Shown: in pieces, positions 1 to 8,029 of the stretch
How the letters are laid out: the number at the start of each line of letters is the position of its first letter
How positions within the stretch are numbered: position 1 is the first letter of the stretch
The notes under the pieces: model-generated
What the model was told of the DNA's origin: nothing
The model's database searches: none
Seen by the model: only the letters and a program-made list of their open reading frames with translations
Source: Alistipes sp.
GTDB taxonomy: Bacteria > Bacteroidota > Bacteroidia > Bacteroidales > Rikenellaceae
Length of the DNA: 42,698 nt
Assembly: GCA_017465575.1 (NCBI GenBank)
Contig: JAFTVX010000041.1
Coordinates: 1 to 42,698, forward strand
Reading direction: 5' to 3'
Translations under genes and position numbers: made by a program

Positions 1-1620
1 ATGCTTGCCCACCAAAGCTATCAAAGTCTCAGCAAGACCGATAAAGCCGATACCAAGTGTGCCTTGATTAATTACACGACCTACCGTATCGTTTGGTTTG
101 AGATTCTCGCATCCCATCCACAACGATGACATCAAGAGTGGAAACTGCTTGGCAAGAGCCGTTTTCTGGAAATCGTAACGGTCACAAAGCTGCTTGGCGG
201 TAATCTCCAACAACTCATCCAACTTGGCGAAGAAACTCTCAATACGGTGTGCCTTATCCTCGATAGCCATACACTCTATGGCAAGACGCACGATATTGAT
301 TGTCGAGAACGAGAGGTTTCCACGGGCAATAGAGGTCTTTTCGCCAAAGCGATTCTCAAAAACCCGGGTACGACAACCCATAGTGGCAACCTCATATTGG
401 TAACGCTTTGGGTCATCCTCACGCCACTTCTCATGTTGGTTGTATGTTGCATCCAGATTCACGAAGTTGGGGAAGAAACGACGTGCAGCAACCTTGCAAG
501 CCATTTGATAAAGGTCGTAGTTACGATCCTCAGGCAGATAGCTCACCCCTCGCTTCTTTTTCCAAATCTGAATAGGAAAAATTGCAGTTGATCCACCACC
601 TACACCTTCGTAAGTTGATTGCAACAACTCACGAATGATACAACGACCTTCGGCAGAGGTATCGGTGCCATAATTGATAGATGAGAAAACAACCTGATTA
701 CCTCCTCTCGAATGTATGGTATTCATATTATGGATAAATGCCTCCATCGACTGGTGCACGCGATTGATGGTACGGTTGATGGCATGCTGCTTGAAACGTC
801 CTTCACCTTGCATGAAATCGAGGTCACGATAGATATAATCCTGAATCTGAGTGTCGTAGAGGTGTTTAAGATCAATATTGGTTAGCTTTTCAATGGTTTT
901 AATTTCCTCAATATAGCTGCGGCGCACATAGGGAGCAAGGTAGAAGTCAAAGGCTGGAATAGCCTGACCTCCATGCATCTCGTTTTGTACGGTTTCCATC
1001 GAGATACATGCCATGATAGATGCCGTTTCAATACGCTTGGTCGGACGGCTCTCGCCGTGTCCGGCTTGAAAGCCCTGCTCCAAAATTTTGTCTAAAGGAT
1101 GCTGGATACAAGTCAGCGATTTGGTCGGATAGTAATCCTTATCGTGAATGTGGAGGTAATTGTTACGTACCGCCCAAAGGGCCTGCTCTGAAAGAAGATA
1201 ATCATCGACAAAAGGCTTTGTGGTCTCTGAAGCAAACTTCATCATCATACCTGCTGGGGTATCAGCATTCATATTGGCATTCTCTCGAGTTACATCGTTC
1301 GACTTTGCCTCCACAATTTCGAGGAACATCTCTCGAGTCTTTGCCTTACGAGCTATGCTTCGCTTATCGCGATAAGCGATATAACTCTTGGCAACCTCCT
1401 TACGTGGCGAAGCCATCAACTCCAGTTCAACCATATCTTGAATCTCCTCTACTGAAGATTGCTCCTTACCGCGAAACTCTATGCGGTCAACAATTTTATA
1501 GACGAGGACTTCGTCCTCACCAACCTCGGTCGTAAGCATCGCCTTGCGTATAGCTGCAGCGATTTTCTCGCGGTTAAAGCCAACGATTCGACCATCTCTC
1601 TTTACTACTGTCAGTATCAT
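1..1620 (-). CDS. nrdD: Anaerobic ribonucleoside-triphosphate reductase (class III), 3'-truncated by window edge
   Basis: Reverse-strand translation from the ATG at 1618-1620 stays open to base 1 (540 codons), so the C-terminal part with the glycyl-radical loop lies outside the window. Residues 1 to about 95 form an ATP-cone allosteric domain (KRDGRIVGFNREKI near the start). The barrel follows, with recognisable NrdD stretches such as IHDKDYYPTKSLTCIQHPL, GGNQVVFSSINYGTDTS and SFSTINIVRLAIE. NrdD reduces ribonucleoside triphosphates to dNTPs in strict anaerobes after activation by the radical-SAM protein NrdG, which is probably encoded beyond the left edge. The gene sits behind a cobalamin riboswitch with a leader of about 120 nt. 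Identification is firm; only the distal part is unseen. Confidence 0.95.
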   Translation of the reverse strand, partial: MILTVVKRDGRIVGFNREKIAAAIRKAMLTTEVGEDEVLVYKIVDRIEFRGKEQSSVEEIQDMVELELMASPRKEVAKSYIAYRDKRSIARKAKTREMFLEIVEAKSNDVTRENANMNADTPAGMMMKFASETTKPFVDDYLLSEQALWAVRNNYLHIHDKDYYPTKSLTCIQHPLDKILEQGFQAGHGESRPTKRIETASIMACISMETVQNEMHGGQAIPAFDFYLAPYVRRSYIEEIKTIEKLTNIDLKHLYDTQIQDYIYRDLDFMQGEGRFKQHAINRTINRVHQSMEAFIHNMNTIHSRGGNQVVFSSINYGTDTSAEGRCIIRELLQSTYEGVGGGSTAIFPIQIWKKKRGVSYLPEDRNYDLYQMACKVAARRFFPNFVNLDATYNQHEKWREDDPKRYQYEVATMGCRTRVFENRFGEKTSIARGNLSFSTINIVRLAIECMAIEDKAHRIESFFAKLDELLEITAKQLCDRYDFQKTALAKQFPLLMSSLWMGCENLKPNDTVGRVINQGTLGIGFIGLAETLIALVGKH

Positions 1621-1741
1621 AATGCACTAATTTATAAATTGCACGCCTATGATACTTGCGGGGAATGTTGCAGATGAAATCTATCCTTTTTCAGACTTAA
1701 TCTTTGACGCTCTATCTCCCGAAAGCATCTAAAAACAGATA

Positions 1742-1912
1742 AAGGCAGGTCTTCTGACTTGTTTCTTCCGTGCGGCCTTCCCACCCCTACAGGCAGTGAC
1801 CATAAAGAAAGCACGGAGCGTAATGAAACTCACAGCTACGGGTATAGTCTCGGATTTACACCGAAGTTCCCTTTTCATTCTTGGCGACTGATGTCACCTT
1901 GAACACCTTAAT
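1742..1912 (-). ncRNA. Cobalamin (B12) riboswitch upstream of nrdD
   Basis: On the reverse strand this stretch reads as a cobalamin element. It begins with an AAGGTG-like segment (1894-1910), then has AAAAGGGAA, a CGGTG-AAATCCG segment and CCGTAGCTGTGA. It ends with the B12 box AAGTCAGAAGACCTGCC at 1744-1760. All conserved landmarks occur in the expected order and spacing. It lies between the nrdD promoter and the nrdD start, so cobalamin binding should lower nrdD expression. I saw no clear intrinsic terminator between 1741 and 1621, so control may be translational (inference). Confidence 0.93.
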
Positions 1913-1918
1913 CTGATA

Positions 1919-1926
1919 CAAAGGTA
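1919..1926 (-). promoter_or_regulatory. Bacteroidota -7 box for riboswitch/nrdD transcript
   Basis: The reverse strand reads TACCTTTG, a match to the Bacteroidota -7 consensus TAnnTTTG, a few bases before the first riboswitch segment. This fits a transcript starting near 1912. No convincing -33 TTTG was found at the usual 19-21 bp spacing. Confidence 0.6.
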
Positions 1927-2150
1927 ATAAAAAGTCTCAATTATTAGCACTCTGCGGGCTAATTATTACGACTTGATAAGCATTTTAGAGTTTCAACCCT
2001 CGATTTTGGCTTCTGCTTGTAGGCAATCCTACCGCTACACAAATAGATGGTTTCTCTAAATTATCCCTAATTTATATACTACTCCTCTATAAAACATTTT
2101 AACTCATAGTAACCCATCGTAACACATTTTAACCCATTATTGATACTCTG

Positions 2151-2232
2151 TCATACTGAGCGTAGCGAAGTATCTATCTGGTTGTATGGCGGTTGGTGCA
2201 TATTGGGAGATTCTTCGCTATGCTCAGAATGA
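2151..2232 (+). repeat. MITE-like inverted-repeat element, copy 1
   Basis: Ends TCATACTGAGCGTAGCGAAG and the near-complement at 2208-2232 (TTCGCTATGCTCAGAATGA) form a long imperfect hairpin around a central GGTTGTATGGCGGTTGG. It is in the same orientation as the copy at 2792 and opposite to those at 3679 and 4071. No ORF lies inside, so it would be non-autonomous if mobile. Confidence 0.7.
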
Positions 2233-2238
2233 TCCACG

Positions 2239-2629
2239 CGGGTATCTAAATAGATACCCGTGAGATTGTGGATTGAGTCCGTGTTTAGTGTGTGCGGGTA
2301 TCTAAATAGTTACCTGTGCGGTTAGTAGGTGCTTTATTTATACACTTTTGCTCGTTGCTCCTTCATCGTATGGGTATCTAAATAGTTACCCGTGCGATTG
2401 TGGATTAAGACCGTGTTTAGTGTGTGGGAGTATCTAAATAGTTACCCGTGCGGGTGTTAAAAATAACACCCACATCACAAGTAAACTGACTCGCCGTGGG
2501 TGTTAAAAATGATACCCTAACAAAGTGGCGCACTTGCTATACAGGTACTAAAAATAACACCCGCGAGGTGTTAAAAATAGTACCTTATTAGGTGACACAT
2601 AAATAGCGCGGGTGTGAAAAATGACACCT
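2239..2629 (+). repeat. Left block of short GGGT...ACCC palindromes
   Basis: Palindromes at 2239-2260 (10-bp arms, perfect), 2295-2316, 2371-2392, 2427-2447, 2452-2471, 2498-2517, 2543-2562, 2566-2586 and 2610-2629. The first four have the core TCTAAATAG; the later ones have the core TTAAAAAT. A 35-nt stretch containing GTGAGATTGTGGATTGAGTC recurs between them (2259-2295, and again at 2899-2935), with a partial copy at 2393-2425. Confidence 0.75.
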
Positions 2630-2791
2630 CTAACAAGATGATCCACTTGTTATACGGTTAACTAGAATAGTACCTGTGCGGTGATAAAAGCAAAGTTCAA
2701 AGTGAATAGTTAGTTTTTAAAGATCCTCAAAAAAACATTTTAACTCATTTTAACTCATCGTAACTCATTTTAACCCATTATTGGTACTTTG

Positions 2792-2873
2792 TCATACTGA
2801 GCGTAGCGAAGTATCTATCGGGTTGTATGGCAGTTGGTGCATATTGGTAGATTCTTCGCTATGCTCTGAATGA
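2792..2873 (+). repeat. MITE-like inverted-repeat element, copy 2
   Basis: Nearly identical to the element at 2151-2232, including the flanking TTTTAACTCAT runs on its left and the perfect GGGTATCTAAATAGATACCC palindrome on its right. This shows that a larger module was duplicated in direct orientation. Confidence 0.7.
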
Positions 2874-3167
2874 TCCACGCGGGTATCTAAATAGATACCC
2901 GTGAGATTGTGGATTGAGTCCGTGTTTAGTGTGTGCGGGTATCTAATTAGTTACCCGTGCGGGTGTTAAAGATCGCACCCCAGCAAAATGGACTGCTTGT
3001 TATGCGGGTGTTAAAAATCGCACCTATATCATAGTTGTGCTAACTTCTCCATGTGTGTTAAAAATGATACCCATATCGCAGATGTGCTGGCACGCTGTGG
3101 GTACTAAAAATGACACCCGCATGGGTATTAATTTTAAGACCTCTACATCAGTTGCCACCTACACGCA

Positions 3168-3672
3168 CGGGTAACTATTTAGGTATCCGCATCACAAAAG
3201 AGCAGAGCTGTAAAATTATTAGCCAACATACTATGCATGGGTAACTATTTAGGTACCCGCAAAGCAATATGCGATAGCAAAAGAGCATCGACTTACAACC
3301 TCACACGGGTATCTTTTTAGGTACCCACACGGGTATTAATTTTAATAGCTCTACATCAGTTGCCACCTACACGCACGGGTAACTATTTAGGTATCCGCAA
3401 AGCAAGATGCGATAGCAAAAGAGCATCGACTTACAACCACGCACGGGTAACTATTTAGGTACCCACATCACAAAAGAGCAGAGTTGTAAAATTATTAGCC
3501 AACATACCACGCACGGGTAACTATCTAGGTACCCGCAAAGCAAGATGCGATAGCAAAAGAGCATCGCCTTACAACCTCACACGGGTATCTTTTTAGGTAC
3601 CCACACGGGTATTAATTTTAACACCTCTTCATCAGTTACCACCTACCCGCACAGGTAACTATTTAGATACCC
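3168..3672 (-). repeat. Right block of short palindromes with recurring spacers
   Basis: Palindromes at 3168-3189, 3238-3259, 3307-3326, 3377-3396, 3445-3464, 3515-3534, 3583-3602 and 3652-3672 lie 68-70 bp apart almost throughout. Three spacer families alternate. One contains GCAAGATGCGATAGCAAAAG, one contains AAAAGAGCAGAGTTGTAAAA, and one is GGGTATTAATTTTAAC followed by CATCAGTTGCCACCTAC. The core CTATTTAG is the reverse complement of the core in the left block. The block continues at 3903-4066 with the same components. Confidence 0.75.
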
Positions 3673-3678
3673 GCAGGG

Positions 3679-3766
3679 TCATCCTGAGTGTAACGAAGGA
3701 TCTCGCAGTTAGCAAGGCCATCGACCGCCATACAACCCGATAGATCTTTCGCTACGCTCAAGATGA
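3679..3766 (-). repeat. MITE-like inverted-repeat element, copy 3
   Basis: TCATCCTGAGTGTAACGAAG at the left end pairs imperfectly with CTTTCGCTACGCTCAAGATGA at the right end. The interior CGCCATACAACCCGAT is the reverse complement of the centre of the copies at 2151 and 2792, so this copy is inverted. Confidence 0.7.
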
Positions 3767-4070
3767 CACCCTCCTGTGGTCTTTCGGTCTCTGTGGTCTA
3801 TATCGATAGTGAGTTACAATGAGTTAAAATGGGTTAAAATGCTTTTTTAGTGGAATTTTTCTAACAACTAATAACTAACAACTCTCTTTGCTATTAACTC
3901 CGCACGGGTAACTATTTAGGTACCCGCAAAGCAAGATGCGATAGCAAAAGAGCATCGACTTACAACCACGCACGGGTAACTATTTAGGTACCCGCACGGG
4001 TATTAATTTTAACACCTCTTACATCAGTTACCACCTACACGCACGGGTAACTATTTAGGTACCCGCAGGG

Positions 4071-4157
4071 TCATCCTGAGTGTAACGAAGGATCTCGCAG
4101 TTAGCGAGACCATCGACCGCCTACAACCCGATAGATCTTTCGCTATGATCAAGATGA
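4071..4157 (-). repeat. MITE-like inverted-repeat element, copy 4
   Basis: Same orientation as the copy at 3679 and very similar to it over the first half. It is preceded by the same GGGTAACTATTTAGGTACCC palindrome. The right end is slightly decayed (CTATGATC in place of CTACGCTC). Confidence 0.65.
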
Positions 4158-4312
4158 ACACCCTCGCAATAATGTGTTGCGATTATTTACAATTCCTAAA
4201 TAAAAGATCATAGCCCATTATTTAAGGGTGTCCGCCTGCTCAATGTTGTCTAAATTTTACCTCGCACCACTTCATTTCTATCACTCCATTCGCCCGATGC
4301 AGATATTTTTTT

Positions 4313-4320
4313 TAACTTTG
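4313..4320 (+). promoter_or_regulatory. -7 box TAACTTTG, 4 bp before the ATG of the GNAT fusion gene
   Basis: TAACTTTG matches TAnnTTTG and ends four bases before the ATG at 4325. A TTCG at 4289-4292 stands 20 bp upstream as a weak -33 box. Transcription would begin at or just after the start codon, suggesting a leaderless mRNA. Confidence 0.55.
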
Positions 4321-4324
4321 TGGT

Positions 4325-5836
4325 ATGGAGAAAGTGATTACAATTCGCCCAGCGAGGCGAGAGGATGCGCCGATGATTGCCGAGGCGGTGGCGATGGCTG
4401 TGGGCTACGGTGTCGAGCATCCGCTGTATGCCGTATTTTTGGAGTTAGCGGGGCGTGAGGTGGCGCAGTATAGCTACCGAAATAGCCTTGTTGCCGAGGT
4501 CGATGGCGTTGTTGCTGGTGCTATTGTGGGCTACGATGGCGCACGCCTTGAGGAGCTTCGCCGTCCGATATATCCACTTCTTAAGGAGCATCTTGGCGAG
4601 ATTCCCCATATCGAGGATGAGACCGAGGCTGGCGAGTATTACCTCGACTCGCTCGGTGTGTTGCCCGCCTTTCGTGGCTTGGGCGTAGGAGGGGCGTTGC
4701 TCAATGCAGCCTCGGAGCGAGCCTTTGCCGAGGGGCACACACGGGTCGGTCTGATTGTCGATTTCGACAACCCCGATGCCGAGCGCCTATACTCCTCGCT
4801 TGGCTTTCGTCGCGTTGGCGAGAAGCGCTTCTTAGGGCATCGAATGTGGCATTTGCAGAGGGTAAAGAGCCGATACGGCGAGCCCTATTTGGGTGATACA
4901 AAGTATGTTGCGAAGTGTCGATTGTTGCAGTCGCGCTATCGTGCCGATATTCTAAATCTGCCCATTGCGCCCTACAAGGGTGGTGGCAAAAGTTACTTCT
5001 TTGGCAACTACATTGCCGATGGCGAGAGGTCGGGGGCGAACTTTTTGGAGGAGTATATCTTCGCCTATGCCAAGCATCGTGTGGCGCATAAGCGACCCTA
5101 CGAGACAATCCAGTCCGACAGGCTTTTCAACAATCTGTTGTCAAGTCAGCCGATGGCATTTAACCTATTTTGCCCATTGCGAAAGATGCTCTCAGAGGAT
5201 GCCGAGGCGGCGACAAGGTCTCTGCAACGAGCATTGCCCGACTACGATATAGCGTGTGTCGAGGATGTCGATTTGGAGTTTATACCCGCTAACTATGAGC
5301 AACTTACGGGCGACAGAAGCGCTATGGATGCCATTATCCGCTACCGCAATAGCGAGGGCAAGGAGTGCTTTATCGCCATCGAAACCAAGTACTCCGAGAA
5401 CCTCGGCACCAACGAGGCGGGAGAGCGTGGTAGAGCAAGGGCGGTGGAGGTTATCGAGGAGTTGGGTTGCTTCCCCGCAGATATAGTTGAGCAAATCAAG
5501 AGCAACAAGATACGCCTCACGCAGATTTATCGTAACTTCCTTTTAAGCGAGGCGTATGCCCACCATAATGGCTTTATAGCGCACTCGCTGATATTATCGC
5601 CAAAGGAGCTTGGCTCGACAGAGAGGGAGCTTAAGGAGTTAAAGGATAGGCTAACACCCGCTTTCAGCGAGAGACTCGGGTCGCTGTCGTTGGAGAGTTT
5701 TGTAGATTCGCTAATTGCGAATTGCCCCACGGCGTATCGCGCAGTATTTGAGCAATTTAGAGAGCGATACCTCGCCTTTGATAGATTGGATAACCTCGAC
5801 ACGGAGGGTTATTGGCAGAAACAAAATAGCCTATGA
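4325..5836 (+). CDS. GNAT acetyltransferase fused to PGN_0703-like PD-(D/E)XK nuclease domain
   Basis: This 503-aa protein has two parts. Residues 1-180 are a GNAT acetyltransferase: IRPARRED at the start and the acetyl-CoA loop LPAFRGLGVGGALL at 113-126. Residues 185-503 resemble the PGN_0703 family of putative restriction endonucleases (LLSSQPMAFNLF at 271-282). They carry a PD-(D/E)XK-type signature, D335 in SAMDAII followed by the E353-x-K355 motif in FIAIETKYS. The substrates of both domains are unknown. Its stop overlaps the next ATG (ATGA), so the two genes are probably co-transcribed. The gene lies directly downstream of the palindrome field. The fusion is unusual; each domain call is fairly secure, the joint function is not. 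Confidence 0.85.
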   Translation: MEKVITIRPARREDAPMIAEAVAMAVGYGVEHPLYAVFLELAGREVAQYSYRNSLVAEVDGVVAGAIVGYDGARLEELRRPIYPLLKEHLGEIPHIEDETEAGEYYLDSLGVLPAFRGLGVGGALLNAASERAFAEGHTRVGLIVDFDNPDAERLYSSLGFRRVGEKRFLGHRMWHLQRVKSRYGEPYLGDTKYVAKCRLLQSRYRADILNLPIAPYKGGGKSYFFGNYIADGERSGANFLEEYIFAYAKHRVAHKRPYETIQSDRLFNNLLSSQPMAFNLFCPLRKMLSEDAEAATRSLQRALPDYDIACVEDVDLEFIPANYEQLTGDRSAMDAIIRYRNSEGKECFIAIETKYSENLGTNEAGERGRARAVEVIEELGCFPADIVEQIKSNKIRLTQIYRNFLLSEAYAHHNGFIAHSLILSPKELGSTERELKELKDRLTPAFSERLGSLSLESFVDSLIANCPTAYRAVFEQFRERYLAFDRLDNLDTEGYWQKQNSL

Positions 5837-6135
5837 AACGCATTAAGATAACCGTGAAGCGCATTACGGTCTACCGCGACCTAATGGCCCAGTATGAAAA
5901 CCCGATTGAGCACGCCTGCGATATGCAACTTGGGCAGAGCTTCGTGGTCGAAAACTGCGAAAAGCCCGAGGGTATGTGCCAAAGTGCCTGGGAGACCCTC
6001 TACCCATTTGTTCGGGAGTTGGCGGAGGGAGGTGGAAACTTCTTCGATGGCTGGATACGCAACCCTCACTCGGCAATGCTCTCGTGCAACGATGGCTTCC
6101 GCCCCGTTAGCTTCTATATCGAGGTGGTGGAGTAA
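5833..6135 (+). CDS. TIGR04076 family protein
   Basis: This 100-aa protein starts with KITVKRITVYRDL and contains GQSFVVENCEKPEGMCQSAW and CNDGFRPVSFYIE, the pattern of the TIGR04076 family of small proteins of unknown function. The usual Cys residues (C29, C42, C49, C86 approximately) are present, suggesting metal or redox chemistry (inference). There is no signal peptide, so it is probably cytoplasmic. The ATG overlaps the stop of the GNAT-nuclease gene by four bases, indicating translational coupling. Confidence 0.8.
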   Translation: MKRIKITVKRITVYRDLMAQYENPIEHACDMQLGQSFVVENCEKPEGMCQSAWETLYPFVRELAEGGGNFFDGWIRNPHSAMLSCNDGFRPVSFYIEVVE

Positions 6136-6183
6136 CGATAAACGCCTCTCAGAGCAGAGGGTACAATTAGCATCAGCAAAAGT

Positions 6184-6225
6184 GAGTGCCTCGGGATAGT
6201 ACACTTTGTACAGCCCGAGGCACTC
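6184..6225. terminator. Hairpin between convergent genes
   Basis: GAGTGCCTCGGG (6184-6195) pairs perfectly with CCCGAGGCACTC (6214-6225). The loop contains a second small stem, GTAC/GTAC. It lies between two convergent genes and probably ends both transcripts, although neither side has a strong T run. Confidence 0.55.
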
Positions 6226-6268
6226 AGCATCTTGGTTTGGGGCTAAGCATGCCCCTTATCGCTACAAA

Positions 6269-6898
6269 TTAGAATGTCAAAGTAAATCCGAGGAATACAC
6301 CCTGGTTGAATACATGGCGCTTAACATCCTTCGGCTTATACTGATAGTATCCCTCAAACTCAGGACGAGGACGAAGAAGGTAGGCTTGATAGCCCAACAT
6401 AATATCATATTTGTACTTGCTGTCGGGGGCCTGAATGCGGTAGCCGATACCACCTGCACATGTTGAGCCAAGGCGAACAGCACCCTTCTGGAAGAGCAGG
6501 TTAGTACCGAGGTTCACGAAGTTGAAGAGACAGTTTTTGCGTGTGCCATAGTAGTAGTGCGCAGTGGCATAGATAGGCATCGTTGTGTAGTTATACTGAA
6601 TCTGAGCACCAAGCTCGGCACCAATCTTCCAGTGGTTGTTGATGAAATAACCGATGTTGAACAGCACATCGCCACCAAACTTCGCTTGGTCGGTATAGGT
6701 GCGCACAGACTTCTGGCCTACGATGCGTGTGCGGTCGAGCTCATAGAAGAAAAGGTTGGCACGCAACGACACACCCTTCTCCCAACCCTGATAGTGGCGG
6801 GTCTTACGCTCAATCTCCTCAGGCGTCTCACGGCGCTTAGCCTCAGCCACAGGTATTGTCAAAGTTGCCAACAGCAGCAACACTAAAAACTTCTTCAT
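6269..6898 (-). CDS. Outer-membrane beta-barrel protein
   Basis: This 209-aa protein has a signal peptide (MKKFLVLLLLATLTIPVAEA). It then has alternating aromatic/glycine strands such as GVSLRANLFFYELDR, KIGAELGAQIQYNY and the terminal GVFLGFTLTF, ending in Phe as outer-membrane barrels do. The substrate is unknown. It begins 34 bp after the galE stop on the same strand and has no clear promoter of its own, so it is probably the second gene of a galE transcript. It may be a structural porin-like protein; no specific family was recognised. Confidence 0.75.
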   Translation of the reverse strand: MKKFLVLLLLATLTIPVAEAKRRETPEEIERKTRHYQGWEKGVSLRANLFFYELDRTRIVGQKSVRTYTDQAKFGGDVLFNIGYFINNHWKIGAELGAQIQYNYTTMPIYATAHYYYGTRKNCLFNFVNLGTNLLFQKGAVRLGSTCAGGIGYRIQAPDSKYKYDIMLGYQAYLLRPRPEFEGYYQYKPKDVKRHVFNQGVFLGFTLTF

Positions 6899-6932
6899 TC
6901 CAAAATTGTTTATAAACGAACGGTCTTAACGA

Positions 6933-7958
6933 CTATTTATTGCCTCTTACATACTTCTCCCACTCCCACGCAGCACGCAGAGTGTCGTTGAGCTCACGCT
7001 CGGCACGCCAGCCAAGCTCCTCATTGGCGAGTGTGGTATCTGCCCATACTGCCGTAACATCACCTGCACGGCGTGCAGCGACCTTGCAGTTGAGTTTCAG
7101 GTCGTTGGCAGCCTCGAAACCCTTGACAAGCTCAAACACCGAGACGGGGCGACCAGTACCTACATTGAATACCTCGTAGCGCTCCTTGTTGCGACCCTCG
7201 ACCATACGCTCGATAGCCACCACATGGGCACGGGCGAGGTCTACGATATCGATATAGTCGCGCAGACACGAGCCATCGGGTGTAGGATAGTCGTCACCGA
7301 AGATTGAGAGGCACTCGCGGATGCCGGCAGCGGTCTGTGTGATGTAGGGCACAAGGTTGTTGGGCACGCCATGGGGAAGCTCGCCGATAAGTGCCGAGGG
7401 GTGCGCACCGATGGGGTTGAAATATCGCAAGGCGATACCGTTAAGACCCTCGGTGGCAAAGACCATATCGCGGAGGATATCCTCTGACATCTGCTTCGTA
7501 GCACCATAGGGCGAGGTGGCGGGCTTGCGTGGTGTAAGCTCTGTTACGGGCAACACCTCAGCATCGCCATAGACGGTAGCCGATGATGAGAATACGACAT
7601 TGTGGCGACCGTACTCCTTCATAAGCTCGAGGATTGTAACGAACGAGAGAAGGTTGTTGCGATAGTACTTCATAGGCTCGGCAACCGACTCACCAACGGC
7701 CTTGAAGGCAGCAAAGTGGATAACCGAGTCAAAGTCGTAGCGCTCGAATACTCGGCGCATAGCCTCCTTGTCGCAGCAGTCAGCCTCGACAAATGTGGGC
7801 TCGATGCCTGTGATTTTGCGGATGCCGTCGAGCGACGAGGGGTCGCTATTCGAGAAGTTGTCGACGATAACAACCTCAAAACCCGCCTTAGTAAGTTCTA
7901 CCACGGTGTGCGAGCCAATATAGCCTGCACCACCAGCAACCAATACTCTCTTATTCAT
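6933..7958 (-). CDS. galE: UDP-glucose 4-epimerase
   Basis: This 341-aa protein is the normal length for GalE. The Rossmann motif GGAGYIGSHT is at the N-terminus, and the SDR catalytic pair appears as SSSATVYG and the YGATK motif (Y of Y-x3-K). Further GalE landmarks are LRYFNPIGAHPSALIGE and GSCLRDYIDIVDLA. It interconverts UDP-glucose and UDP-galactose with bound NAD, supplying galactose for surface polysaccharides and Leloir metabolism. A strong promoter lies 33 bp upstream. It is followed by an outer-membrane barrel gene. Confidence 0.96.
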   Translation of the reverse strand: MNKRVLVAGGAGYIGSHTVVELTKAGFEVVIVDNFSNSDPSSLDGIRKITGIEPTFVEADCCDKEAMRRVFERYDFDSVIHFAAFKAVGESVAEPMKYYRNNLLSFVTILELMKEYGRHNVVFSSSATVYGDAEVLPVTELTPRKPATSPYGATKQMSEDILRDMVFATEGLNGIALRYFNPIGAHPSALIGELPHGVPNNLVPYITQTAAGIRECLSIFGDDYPTPDGSCLRDYIDIVDLARAHVVAIERMVEGRNKERYEVFNVGTGRPVSVFELVKGFEAANDLKLNCKVAARRAGDVTAVWADTTLANEELGWRAERELNDTLRAAWEWEKYVRGNK

Positions 7959-7990
7959 AATGCAAAAGTGCTTTTCTAAGTTTCAATCAA

Positions 7991-8022
7991 CAAAGATATG
8001 CTTTATTTTGCATTTATGCAAA
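7991..8022 (-). promoter_or_regulatory. galE: galE promoter (TTTG-N20-TATCTTTG)
   Basis: On the reverse strand a TTTG -33 box (8019-8022) is followed after exactly 20 bp by a TATCTTTG -7 box (7991-7998). This is a textbook Bacteroidota promoter. It leaves a leader of about 25-30 nt before galE. It begins only 8 bp from the stop of the last phage-cassette gene. Confidence 0.85.
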
Positions 8023-8029
8023 AAGCAAG

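Larger units (their letters stand above)
2095..4160. repeat. 2-kb gene-free palindrome field with mirror-image halves
   Basis: No credible ORF is present. The stretch holds more than 20 imperfect palindromes of about 20 bp of the form GGGTR...YACCC, for example GGGTATCTAAATAGATACCC at 2240-2259, GGGTGTTAAAAATAACACCC at 2452-2471 and GGGTAACTATTTAGGTACCC at 3445-3464. It also holds four longer inverted-repeat elements and runs of TTTTAACTCAT (2094-2137, 2736-2777, and in reverse near 3810-3840). Motifs left of about 3120 appear in one orientation and those to the right in the reverse complement, so the block is a degenerate giant inverted repeat. Stretches between palindromes recur as a few sequence families. 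Function unknown. Confidence 0.85.

Noticed and set aside
1020-1535. Plus-strand open frame of 171 codons
   Set aside because: It is antisense to the nrdD frame, whose protein is clearly recognisable on the minus strand.
4445-5108. Several minus-strand frames inside the GNAT-nuclease gene
   Set aside because: They are shadows of a high-GC coding frame and have no recognisable domain or promoter.
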